Source: Parvularia atlantis
Taxonomy: Eukaryota; Opisthokonta; Rotosphaerida
Reading direction: 5' to 3'
Length of the DNA: 13,618 nucleotides
Assembly (NCBI GenBank): GCA_943704415.1
Contig: CALSCO010001215.1
Span: 1-13,618 of the forward strand
The notes beneath the pieces were generated by a model. The model did no database searches. It worked only from the letters and a program-made list of their open reading frames with translations, and was not told the DNA's origin. The position numbers and the translations under genes are program-made. This document shows positions 1-9,457 of this stretch, one piece after another (within the stretch, counting starts at the first letter, position 1; each line of letters opens with the position of its first letter).

Positions 1-59
1 ATCGGTCTGGTCGGCGTACCCAGGGTTTCCCCGTGGCGGATGACCGTTGGGGGTGCCAC

Positions 60-3000
60 ATGGCGTGCGTGTGCGCGTCGCCTCACTCGCTCTCCCTTCC
101 CTTCCCTCGCGCGAAAAAGAAAATTTTCCCCCGTGGCTGACCTGTTGCCCGCAGCGCAACACCCCGCAGGGCAAGAACACCGCCCCCGCCAAGGCCGCCG
201 CCGCCGCCCCCGCTGTCGCCGCCGCGAGCTCGGCCGCGTCGTCGAGCAAGGTGCGCCGCTCGCTTGTGCGGATTCGTGGTCGTCCAATCGATGGCTGAGC
301 GCGGCGCGTCGGAACACAGCCCGCCGCCCCCCGCAAGGCGCTCACGCCGTTCCAGGCCGGCGCAAAGGCCGGCACCGCCTGCCGCGCCAAGTGGACCCAG
401 GGCCAGGGCGCCGACAACCGTGTCTACAACGCCGTCGTTCAGAGCGTCGCGGGCGAGCGCTGCATCGTCACGTTCGAGGGCTACGGCAACTCGCAGCAGA
501 TGTTCCTGTCTGACCTGCTCGAGCCGGCCGCCGCCGCCGCGCCCGCCGCTGTCACCAAGACCGCCGCCAAGACCGAGGAGGCCGTGACCGAGGCCGTCGT
601 CGCCCTCGCCGTCACCGAGACCGCCACCCCCGCCGCCGCCCCGGCCACGAGCTCGCCCCAGACCGAGATCGACGCATTCGTCGCCACGCTCACGAGCGCG
701 CCTCAGGGCGAGTCGCACAAGACCGCGGCCAAGGAGTTTGCGCTGTTCATCAAGGAGACGGCGGGCCTGCGCTCGCTGCACGCACGCAAGATCATCACGA
801 CGCTGACCGAGGCCACGACCGACAAGAAGAAGGCGGCGGCGGCGCGCGTGGGCCTGATGGAGTTCTTCCGGGCCATGGTCGAGCACGTGGGCCAGCCGGC
901 CGAGCCGTACCTGCTGCAGATGCTGCCGTCGGTGCTCGAGATGGTGGGCGAGAAGGACGCGGCCGCGCGCACGGCGGCCGAGGCTTGCATCGCGCCGCTG
1001 CGCGAGCTCATGGCGCCGCGACCCAATACGGCCGTGCCGCTGCTCAAGGTCATCTTCGAGGGCCTGAAGATGATCAAGTGGCAGTCGAAGCAGACGAGCC
1101 TGCAGCTGATGATCAGCCTCGTGTCGAGCGCGCCCGTGCAGATCGCCCACGCCATGCCCGACATTGTCCCCGTGCTCACCGACATGATGTGGGACACCAA
1201 GCAGTCGGTCGCCGACGCCGCGCTCGAGTGTCTCACCGCGTGCTGCGAGATCGTCCAGAACAAGGACCTGACCCCGTTCATCCCGGCCCTGATCAAGGCG
1301 CTCAAGGACCCGAAGGAGGTGGGCGAGTGCATCCACCAGCTCGCCTCGACCACGTTCGTCCAGACCGTCTCGGGCGCGGCCCTGGCCCTCGTCGCGCCGC
1401 TGCTCCTGCGCGGCTTCCGCGAGTCGACCGCCGTGCGCCGCCAGGCCGCCAAGATCGCCAGCAACATGTCCAAGCTCGTGGACCAGCCGAGCGAGGCCGC
1501 GCCGTTCCTGCCCCAGCTCATGCCCGCGGTCGAGCTCGCCTCGGGCGAGACGTCGGACCCGGAGGTGCGCGACGTCTGCACCAAGGCCCTGGCCCAGCTG
1601 GAGCGCATCCGTGTCGCTGCGGCGGCCGAGCGCAAGACGGCGACCCCGGCGGCGATCGCCGCTGAGCTCGTGGCCCAGGCGGCCAAGGAGGGCATCGAGG
1701 CCGACGAGACTCTGACGCTGTGCCTCAACTACGTCGGCGACGTCTGCATCCTGCTCACGGCCACGCACGACTTTGAGCTGGCGCGGTGGCAGCGCAACAT
1801 TGTGCCGTACCTGGCGCCCCTGACGGGCGACGCGACGCGGGCCGAGCGCGTGTGCGAGAGCACCAAGGACCACTTCAAGAGCCTCGACCAGTACAAGCCC
1901 GAGGTCGAGGACGGCGACGAGGACGCGGAGGAGCTGTGCAACTGCCACTTCACCCTCGCCTACGGCAGCAAGATCCTCCTGTTCAACGCCGACCTCAAGC
2001 TGCTCCGTGGCCGCCGCTACGGCCTGCTCGGTGGCAACGACTCTGGCAAGACGACGCTCATGCGCGCCATCGCCAACGGCCAGGTCGACGGCTTCCCGCC
2101 TGCGAGCGAGGTCAACACGGTCTTTGTCGAGGCCGACATCCAGGGCGAGATGTCGCATCTGTCGTGCATCGAGTACATCCTGGCCGACGAGCGCATCCGC
2201 AAGTGCGGCGCGCCGCGCGAGAAGGTGGCTGAGATCCTGGGCACGGTCGGCTTCACCGAGAAGATGCAGAACAACGGCGTGACGACGCTCTCGGGTGGCT
2301 GGCGCATGAAGCTTGCGCTCGCCCGCGCCATGATCCAGAACGCCGACATCCTCCTGCTGGACGAGCCGACCAACCACCTGGACGTGATCAACGTGCAGTG
2401 GGTCCAGAACTACCTCAACAGCCTCACCAACGTCACAAGCATCATCGTCTCGCACGACCCGAGCACGCTCGACAAGTGCTGCACGCACATTCTCCAGATC
2501 AAGGACCTCAAGCTCAACATGCACAAGGGCAACCTCACCACCTTTGTCGAGAAGCACCCCGAGGCCCGCTCGTACTTTGAGTTCAAGGCAAGCAAGATGC
2601 GCTTCAAGTTCCCCCAGCCCGGCTTCCTCCAGGGCGTCAAGAGCAAGGGCAAGGCGCTGATGAAGATGGGCGACGTCACGTTCACCTACCCGGGCAACAC
2701 CAAGCCGACCATCTCCAACGTCACGGTCCAGGTCTCGCTCATGTCGCGTGTGGCCTGCGTCGGTGTCAACGGTGCCGGCAAGGTGTGCGCGGAGGGGGAA
2801 GGAGGTTGAAAAATTTGCGCGCCAGATCACTGACGTTTGCTCGCTCGCGCTCGTGCGCAGTCGACCATGATCAAGCTGCTCACGGGCGAGCTCGCGCCGC
2901 AGTCGGGCACGGTCTGGAAGCACTCGGGCCTGCGCGTGGCCTATGTCGCCCAGCATGCCTTCCACCACATCGAGAGCCACCTGACCAAGACCCCCAACGA

Positions 3001-3886
3001 GTACATCCGCTGGCGCTACGAGTCGGGCGAGGACAAGGAGGGCCTGGAGAAGGTGACGATGGTCGAGACAGAGGAGGACAAGGCCAAGCTGCGCACGCCG
3101 ATCATGTGGGACATCAAGAACGACGAGGGCGTGGTCCTGCGCAAGGAGAAGCGCACGATCGAGCGCCTGACGGGCAACCGCCGCGGCACCAACAAGGAGC
3201 TCGAGTACGAGGTCGAGTGGGTGGGCATGCGCATGGTCGACAACTCGTGGGTCCCGCGCAAGCGCCTCGAGCAGATGGGCGTGGACAAGCAGCTCAACCA
3301 GGTCGACGAGATTGTGCTCGCGCGCGAGGGCATGTACCAGCGGCCGCTCACCCAGCCCAACGTCGAGAAGCACCTGGAGGACTTTGGGCTGGAGCGCGAG
3401 TTTGGCTCGCACTCGCGCATGCAGGCGCTCTCAGGCGGACAGAAGGTCAAGGTCGTCCTGGCCGCGTGCATGTGGAACCAGCCGCACATCGTCATCCTGG
3501 ACGAGCCGACCAACTACCTCGACCGCGACGGCCTCTCGGCCCTGGCCACGGCCGTTAAGGAGTTTGAGGGCGGCGTCGTCTTTATCTCGCACAACAACGA
3601 GTTTGTCAAGTACCTCTGCAACGAGACCTGGGTCGTCGAGAACGGCAAGCTCGACTGCCAGGGCGACCCCGAGTGGATGAAGAACGCGCTCAACGAGACG
3701 GTCGAGTTTGTGGCGATGGAGACAATGGTCGACGCCATGGGCAACCAGAGCAAGGTCAAGCAGCCCAAGAAGGTCCTCAGCCGCAAGGAGCGCCAGCTGC
3801 TCGAGAAGAAGATCCGCGCCAAGCAGGCCAACGGCGAGGACCTCGACAGCGACGAGGAGGAGTTCATCACCGAGCTCGGCAAGTAG
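60..3886 (+). CDS. Translation elongation factor 3 (eEF3) with an N-terminal Tudor domain
   Basis: eEF3 is a ribosome-bound ATPase that assists late tRNA translocation and E-site tRNA release. Proposed exons are 60-68, 155-250, 320-2782 and 2861-3886, giving 1197 residues (yeast has 1044). Introns 69-154, 251-319 and 2783-2860 are GT-AG, phase 0, with CTGAC/CTGAG branch-like motifs; the last two contain in-frame stops. Domains seen: an Ala/Ser-rich leader (about 5-42); a Tudor domain (about 43-105); HEAT repeats (about 156-465); ABC1 with Walker A GGNDSGKTT (606-614), LSGGW (692) and ILLLDEPTNHLD (712-723); ABC2 with Walker A GAGK|ST split by intron 3 (K856/S857), a chromodomain-like insert with YEVEW...SWVPRKRL (about 969-996), LSGGQ (1046) and ILDEPTNYLD (about 1068-1078). 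The tail ends in the family's acidic SDEEEF but is less lysine-rich than in yeast. The three-codon first exon is the weak point: the frame stays open to the window edge, so the true start may lie upstream. Confidence 0.93.
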
Positions 3887-4088
3887 ACGGGCGGTGTCTG
3901 TCGTGCGTTTGCTCTGTTGTGCCGTCGTGTACGTTCCCTTTGCTTGTGCCGTCGCCCCGCCCGCCCATCCGCCCGCCGCCCTGTGTTCTCTCTATATCTC
4001 ACTCGCACACACTTCACTTGTGCTGTCGTGCATGCAACTCATGGCAACCCAACAAACAAGGAGTGACAGAGAGAGAGCGCGAGCGCAC

Positions 4089-6866
4089 TCACTGCTGCGG
4101 CGCCTGCCGAACGAGCACGCGCACGGCCACGACCGCCGTCACGAGCACGGCCAGCGAGACGATCACGGCCGGGTTTTGCGCGTGGTACGCGGGGTCGGCG
4201 AGCTTGCTGAAGAACGTCGTGAGCGGCGACGGCGTGGGCGGCGGCGGCACAATCTGAGCCACCATTGGCGCCGGCGATGACGCGGCCGGCGACGGCGCGG
4301 GCGCGCTGCCGTTGGTCGGCGTCGAGCTTGTGGCGGGCGCGGCTGGTGCAGCTGCGGGCGGCGGCAAGCCGACGTTGGCGCGCAGGAACAGGCGCACGGA
4401 CGACCAGCCGCTGCGCTTGGCGAGGGTCACCGCTGAGCACGCGTGTCAGCTGGGGTGCGCAAAAGCGGCGCGTGCGCGCGCGCGCACACCCTCGGTCAGG
4501 TCATTGTTGCCGCTCAGGCGCACGTGGTCGTTGTCGTCGTCCACGTACACGACGTGCCAGTCGCCCGGCCCGTCGCCACCGAGCACGCCGCTGGGCAGCG
4601 TCGTCTTACGTCGGATCGTCTCGAGCAGCAGGCCAAAGTTGGTCTGGCACGAGAAGCGGTGCACGACGTTCTGTCGATGGGCGGCGATGAGCAGCCATGT
4701 GTGCGGCGTTGGTGGGCAGCGCACCTTGACGTCGACGAGCTTGTACACAAAGACGTCCGGCGGCGGGCCAAAGTGGTTCTCCGAGCTCTGCTTTAGAGGT
4801 TCAGGTCGTGCGAGTAGCCGCAAGGAGGGGGGGTGCGTACCAGCTGGCTTGTGCTGACCTGGTCGTCGTCCTCGACCGTGCCCTCAGACCGGGCGTCGAG
4901 CCCTTGCGCAGCGGCGGCGTCATTAAATTGCGCGACGAGCACAGACGCGCGGGTCGCACCGTGGCTGTGCGACGCGCGGTCGTCCTCGACCGTCGCGCCC
5001 CAGAACGCGTTGAACACGTCGTGGCCGTGGACCGTCGCCGCGCTCGCCGTGCCCGCGCCGCTCACGCCCATGCGCTGCAGCTGCGACATGGTCGAGTACG
5101 TCAGGTGGAGGACGTCTGTGCCCGCACATGAGACGCGGTGGTCGGCAGGCACGCACGCTTGCAGCGCACCCGCGAGCCCGACGAGCGCGCCCGATGCCGG
5201 GTCGACGACGGGCAGGTGCAGGTAGTGCCCCACTGCGCCTGCGTCAGCACGCGTCGCGGCGTGAGCGCTCACGCACCGTTCATCTTCTTGAGCGCGTCGA
5301 GGATGGTCATGTCGGGCCGCGCCGCGTCAGGGTTGGGCGTCATGACGCGGATGACGGCCGTCGCGCCGGCGTCGAGCCCGGCGGCGACCACGCGAAGCAC
5401 CACGTCCTTGGTCGTGAAGATGCCGACGATCTTGCCTGGCGCGGCTTGTGCGTCAATGTCGCCGGGCCGCATACGCGCCGTGCACGCACTGTCGTCAAAG
5501 ACGAGGATCGCCGTCTGCTTCTTGGCCTTCATCTGCTTGACGCACTCGCGTACTGTCGTCTGTGCGCGCCGTTTAGCCAGCACACCCGGTGGGCCGAGAC
5601 GAGCAGCAGGGCATACCCTCAGCGACGCCTCGGCGGGCGTGTCCTCGCCGGCGAGCGCCGAGCTCAGCGGCGGGCAAAACATCTGCTCGCGCAGAGCCTC
5701 AAAGTAGCCGACGTCGATGGACGACCACTAGCGCACCCGCATGGTGAGATGCATGAAAAGGCGTGTGTGCGGCGCACCTCCTTCTCGACGTGCTCCATCG
5801 CGTCCAGTAGCACCTTGGACGACTGGTACGCGCGCTCCATCTTGTCCATGGCGTCGTACAGGCAGCGCGTGATGTCGAGCACGCCGACGACGCCCTGTAC
5901 CGTGTCCACGACGGGCAGGTGGCTGCGCACGCGGTGTGAGCGCAGTGGTCGAGTAGAGGAGGCGGTGGCGGCGGCGCACCGGAAGTGCCCGTCAAGCATC
6001 TTCTTGAGCGCCTCGGTGGCCGACGTGTCCGGGCTGACGCAGCTGCGGTGCGGGTCAGGTGTGCGCGGCGGGCAAGGGCCGGGCAGTGGGGCACACGAGG
6101 GGTTGGGCGTCATGACGGCCGTGACGACCGTCTTCTCGGGGTCGCGGCCGTCAGCGATGACGCGGAACGAGATGTCCTGCGCGCGCGGCCTCAGCCCGGA
6201 CAGCAGCGGTAGACAGAACCGCACCTTGTCCGTGAGGATGCCGACGAGGATCTCGGCGTTGTCGACAACGAGCACTGCGTCGGCGCGCGAGCCGGCCATC
6301 GTGCGCGCCGCCTCTGCGACGGTCTGGCGACGCGGCGATCGGCGCGATCGACAAGCAGCGGCGGCATCGGCGTCGCACCTGCGTCTCGCGGACGATCACG
6401 GGCGGGTTCGGCTTGAGGCCCGTGACGGCGGCAGCCGAGGTGTGCGCGGGGCCACGCTGCTTGGCCAGCGACTTTTCGAAGCGCGCGCGCAGCGCCGCGT
6501 CCCGCTTCTGGGCCCGCTTGCGCGCCTCGCCCGTGCTTGCCGACGTGACCAGCAGCGACGTGTTGGCGTGCGGCGGATGGGCGCTGTGCGATGGCATCGC
6601 CGCCGCCGCAGCAGCCGCCGCCGCCGCCGCCGCCGCCGATGCTGACGACGCGCTCGCCGTGGACGCGCCGCTGTTGGTGCTGCGCACGTGCGATTAGCGC
6701 GCCAAATCCGCCGCGACCGACGAGCAGCGCCGCACCTCATCGAGCGCACGCGCGGCATCGGCATCGGCGACGCCGACAGCGGCGCGGCCGACAGCGACGA
6801 CGACGACGCCGACGCCGACGACGCCGACGACGGCACGGGGATCGCGGAGCGGCGTGGCGTGCTCAT
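4089..6866 (-). CDS. CBS-CBS-PB1 protein with C-terminal membrane anchor (CBSCBSPB/Mug70-like)
   Basis: Twelve exons on the minus strand: 6866-6736, 6679-6379, 6323-6225, 6176-6097, 6042-5980, 5922-5778, 5727-5617, 5559-5490, 5435-5277, 5232-4841, 4787-4490, 4432-4089. They join in frame to 2193 nt (730 residues). All eleven introns (44-57 nt) are GT-AG. After an Ala/Ser-rich, probably disordered N-terminus (1-135) come four CBS motifs as two pairs. Landmarks are LVGILTDKD (about 170-178) and VMTPNPSCVSPDTSATEAL (pair 1), HLPVVD twice, and KIVGIFTTKDV with VMTPNPD (pair 2). A PB1 domain follows (about 531-636) with an acidic OPCA motif, YVDDDNDHVRLSGNNDL. A hydrophobic segment at 705-724, only six residues from the end, looks like a tail anchor. 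CBS pairs usually bind adenosine nucleotides, and PB1 domains pair with other PB1 domains. The order matches plant CBSCBSPB and fungal Mug70-type proteins, whose cellular role is poorly known. The ATG at 6866 is the first in frame. Confidence 0.88.
6599..6638. repeat. GCC trinucleotide repeat encoding poly-alanine
   Basis: This is a nearly pure GCC/GGC microsatellite with two GCA interruptions. On the minus strand it lies in exon 2 of the CBS-PB1 gene and encodes a run of alanines just before an internal Met-Pro-Ser-His. A tract of this kind is prone to length change by slippage. Confidence 0.8.
6790..6832. repeat. GAC/GCC trinucleotide tract encoding Ser/Ala run
   Basis: Alternating GAC and GCC triplets read on the minus strand as TCG/GCG, giving the Ser/Ala-rich stretch in exon 1 of the CBS-PB1 gene. 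It is low complexity, probably disordered, and has no recognisable domain. Confidence 0.7.
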
Positions 6867-7403
6867 CCGCGCGAGATAAGAGTCGGTTGGTAAGAATGGT
6901 AGACACGCAGAGTACTAGCGCACCTACACGGCAGCACGCACGCTCACAACGCAGCACTTGCACGGCAGCAGCGCGGGTCCGTCAACACACGTGGCAAGTG
7001 GCGCTAAACCAAGCAACGCAGCAGTGCGGCTGGGCAGCGAGCTTGATATCGTGCAGCGGGACACGATTGTGCGCGGTCTGCAGGCTCGTCCCTCGACCGA
7101 GTGGAACACGGACGGGCTGCCGCAGAGGAAACTGCCGATCTCGCGTGTCTCGCCGTACTTCATGCTGCGCGGGACCGTGTTCTCCAGGTCCGGCCGGAAC
7201 ACACTGCTGATCTTGACCGTTGCGTGACGGATGCGGGTTGTCGTCACCTGCGCATCGGGGCGCCGCGTGCTGTGCTGTGCTCGCTGTGCTGTGCTCGCTG
7301 TGCTGTACTCGCTGCACGCCTCGCTCTTGCGTCGCATCGCGTGGTGACTGGCGCAGTGACCGCCCCCCTCCGCCACGTGCCGCGCGCAGACAGACACTTC
7401 CCG
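6867..7403. promoter_or_regulatory. Divergent intergenic region (shared promoter space)
   Basis: These 537 bases separate the start of the minus-strand CBS-PB1 gene from the start of the plus-strand DCAF12 gene, so both 5' UTRs and promoters must fit here. I see no clear TATA box. The stretch holds the 14-bp tandem repeat at 7269-7310 and a block at about 7000-7230 that is open on both strands with host-like codon choice; that block is treated as a finding. Assignment as promoter space is inferred from gene layout only. Confidence 0.5.
7269..7310. repeat. Three tandem copies of a 14-bp unit
   Basis: The unit GCTGTGCTGTGCTC occurs three times in direct succession. The third copy differs by one base (A for G). 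It lies about 95 bases upstream of the DCAF12 start codon, so it would fall in the promoter or 5' UTR. Confidence 0.85.
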
Positions 7404-9457
7404 ATGGACTTGAGCCAGCTGCGCCCGCGCTGGGTCATCGAGCGCCTCGCGCACCTCGCCGCGCGCGGCTACAGCACGCTCGACAGCGTCGTCGACGCGG
7501 CCGTGGCGCACGCGCGCGCCAGTGGCGGTGCCGCTGCCGACGGCGACGACGACGGCGGGCTGTCGGCCACCGCCTCGGCCCTCGCCGCGCTGCTGCTCAA
7601 CGTCGACCGCCCCGCGCCGACGTGGCGCTACCCGGGGCGCACGGCGGCGGCGGACGGTGGCAGCGTCGTGGACGCGCTGCTGTGGCGCGCGCGGATGGGC
7701 GGTGGCGGGCGGCGGGCGATGCAGCGCGCACTGTGGGAGACGCCGCGGCTGGCCGGCCGCGTGCTTGGCGCGCTGCGCGAGGCACAGGCCGTGCTCGCAG
7801 ACACCGACAAGGTCTTCGCGTCGCTCTGGCTGTCGGACCGCGAGGTGCTGCTCGGCACCAAGTGCAACAAGGTGCTTGCGCGCGCGCGTGCCCCGCCTGC
7901 TCTTGTCGCGCCTAATGCCGACGCGTGCCGCGCAGCTGCTGCTGCTCCATGTCGACACGGGCCGCACCGTCTCCATCCCGCTCATCGCCGTCGACGATAC
8001 CGAGCGTGCGCGCGCGGACGTGATTGCCCGCGATGCGCGGCTCACGGCACGCGCGCCAGGCGGGCCGAGCACCAGCCAGCTCTCGCTCGACAGCCTGCGG
8101 CCCGCCAGTGCCGTCGGCGCGCGCCGCTCGAGCGACAGCCTCCTCTCCTCGCCGGCGCAGGGTGGCATTCACGCGATCGCAGTGCGCGCCCGCCTCCCGC
8201 CCGCGCTGGCATCTGCCGTTTGCTGATGATGCCGCGCGCAAGGTCAACCCGGCCGGCACGATGGTCGCAACGGGCGGCGACGACTCGAGCACGATCGCCG
8301 TCTACGCCTTCCCCTCGTTTGACCCGCTTGCGCTGCTCGTCGCGCATGGCGACTGGGTGTTTTCGCTCACGTGGGCCGACGACGTGAGCCTGTGCTCGGC
8401 CTCGCGCGACCGCACCATGTGCCTGTGGGGCCTCGCCGACGTGCACGACGACTGGCGCAGTGGCTGCCGCGTGGTGCGTCTCGTGTGCCGGCCGTGTCGT
8501 CGCGCTCAACCGCGCCGATCGGAGCCGCGCCTCGTCAACAAGCCCGCGCTGCAGTCGCCGTGCGGCCTGGGCAAGCCGCGCGACATCAAGCGGCACTGGA
8601 GCCGCGCCTCGGTGCACTGGCCGGCCCGCAGCTGACGCGCGTCTGACGTCGCGTGCAGGTCTTTGAGGTGTCGACCGAGGGCGTCGTGCGCGAGCGCAGC
8701 CTGAGCGGTCTCGGCGTGGTGCGTGCATACGCATTCGGGCATGGTCGCGCTGCTGACAACAGTGCTGCGGCAGATCCAAACGATTCCCGTGCAGCAGCGC
8801 GAGACCGTGTGCGCCGCGGTCGACGCGGCTCGGGCTGTGCCGCTCTTGGTGTGTGACTGCGTTGCCGCGATACAGTGCTTGCACCTGACGCGCGGCACAC
8901 AGGCCGTCGGCTCGCAGACACACGTGCTCATGATTGACCCGCGTGTGGGCACCGTCGTGCACGGCGCGCTCTCGGTCGACGACGGCTGGGGCGTGCGCTC
9001 GCTCTCGTTTCACCCGTTCGCGCCGGTGATCTCGGTGCGCACACGCGCCTCACTGTTGTCGCAGCTCACGCGCGGCATGCCCGCAGGTCGGCGGCGGCAT
9101 GGGGCGCTTGTCGTACTACGACCTGCGCGCGCAAAGCTACATCCCCGTCGGCGCCGACGGGCGCGTCTACCACACGAGCGGCTCGGGCTGGCTGGTACGG
9201 CTCGCTCGCATGCAGCAGCGCACGTCCTGACGTCGACCGACGCACAGCGGCGCGACAGCCTCTATGTGCAGCACGCGACGCACCACCCAATCCTGCACGC
9301 CATCTACACGCACGGCTTTGACGCGACCGGTGTGGCGAGTGGCTGTAGTCGCGCGCTGCCGGCTCACGGCCGAGCGCACGCAGGCTCGCAGGTGTTTGCG
9401 GCGGGCGGGCCGCTACAGCTCGGTCTGTGCGGAAGCTACGCCAGCCTGTGGATGTGA
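7404..9457 (+). CDS. DDB1- and CUL4-associated factor 12 (DCAF12)-like WD40 protein
   Basis: DCAF12 proteins are WD40 substrate receptors of CUL4-DDB1 ubiquitin ligases; the human protein recognises C-terminal Glu-Glu degrons. Exons: 7404-7871, 7936-8181, 8243-8473, 8525-8611, 8659-8718, 8774-8848, 8903-9034, 9087-9194, 9248-9329, 9384-9457, joining in frame to 520 residues (human 453). Introns are 47-64 nt, GT-AG, most with CTGAC, CTCAC or CTAAT before the acceptor. Family landmarks in order: KVFASLWL...LLGTKC (136-154), GIHAIAVNP and ATGGDD across introns 2-3, HGDWVFSLTW and SASRDRTMCLW, QAVGSQTHV with MIDPR, LSYYDLRAQSY (441-451, with a D-x-R motif of the DDB1-contact type), AIYTHGFD, and the C-terminal VFAAGGP...GSYASLWM. 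Exons 3-5 (8460-8718) are the least certain, because the expected VRALAF...DGYFHLW blade is not recognisable there. The ATG at 7404 begins the only frame leading into the first motif. Confidence 0.87.

Noticed and set aside
1-59. Upstream exon of eEF3
   Set aside because: One frame is open to the window edge, but there is no start codon, splice acceptor or family motif to support an exon, so it was not annotated.
83-3412. 1109-codon open frame on the minus strand across eEF3
   Set aside because: It is the antisense shadow of a GC-rich gene: stop codons are rare in this frame because eEF3 uses G/C at third positions. The translation is repetitive Leu/Arg/Ala/Gly/Val with no domain.
5128-6645. 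505-codon open frame on the plus strand across the CBS-PB1 gene
   Set aside because: Its translation is Arg/Ala-rich without motifs, while the opposite strand gives a complete four-CBS, PB1 and membrane-anchor protein with consistent splice sites.
6924-8168. 414-codon minus-strand open frame overlapping the start of DCAF12
   Set aside because: Most of it is antisense to clear DCAF12 exons. Only the part at about 6994-7230 has unexplained codon-like character, which is reported separately.
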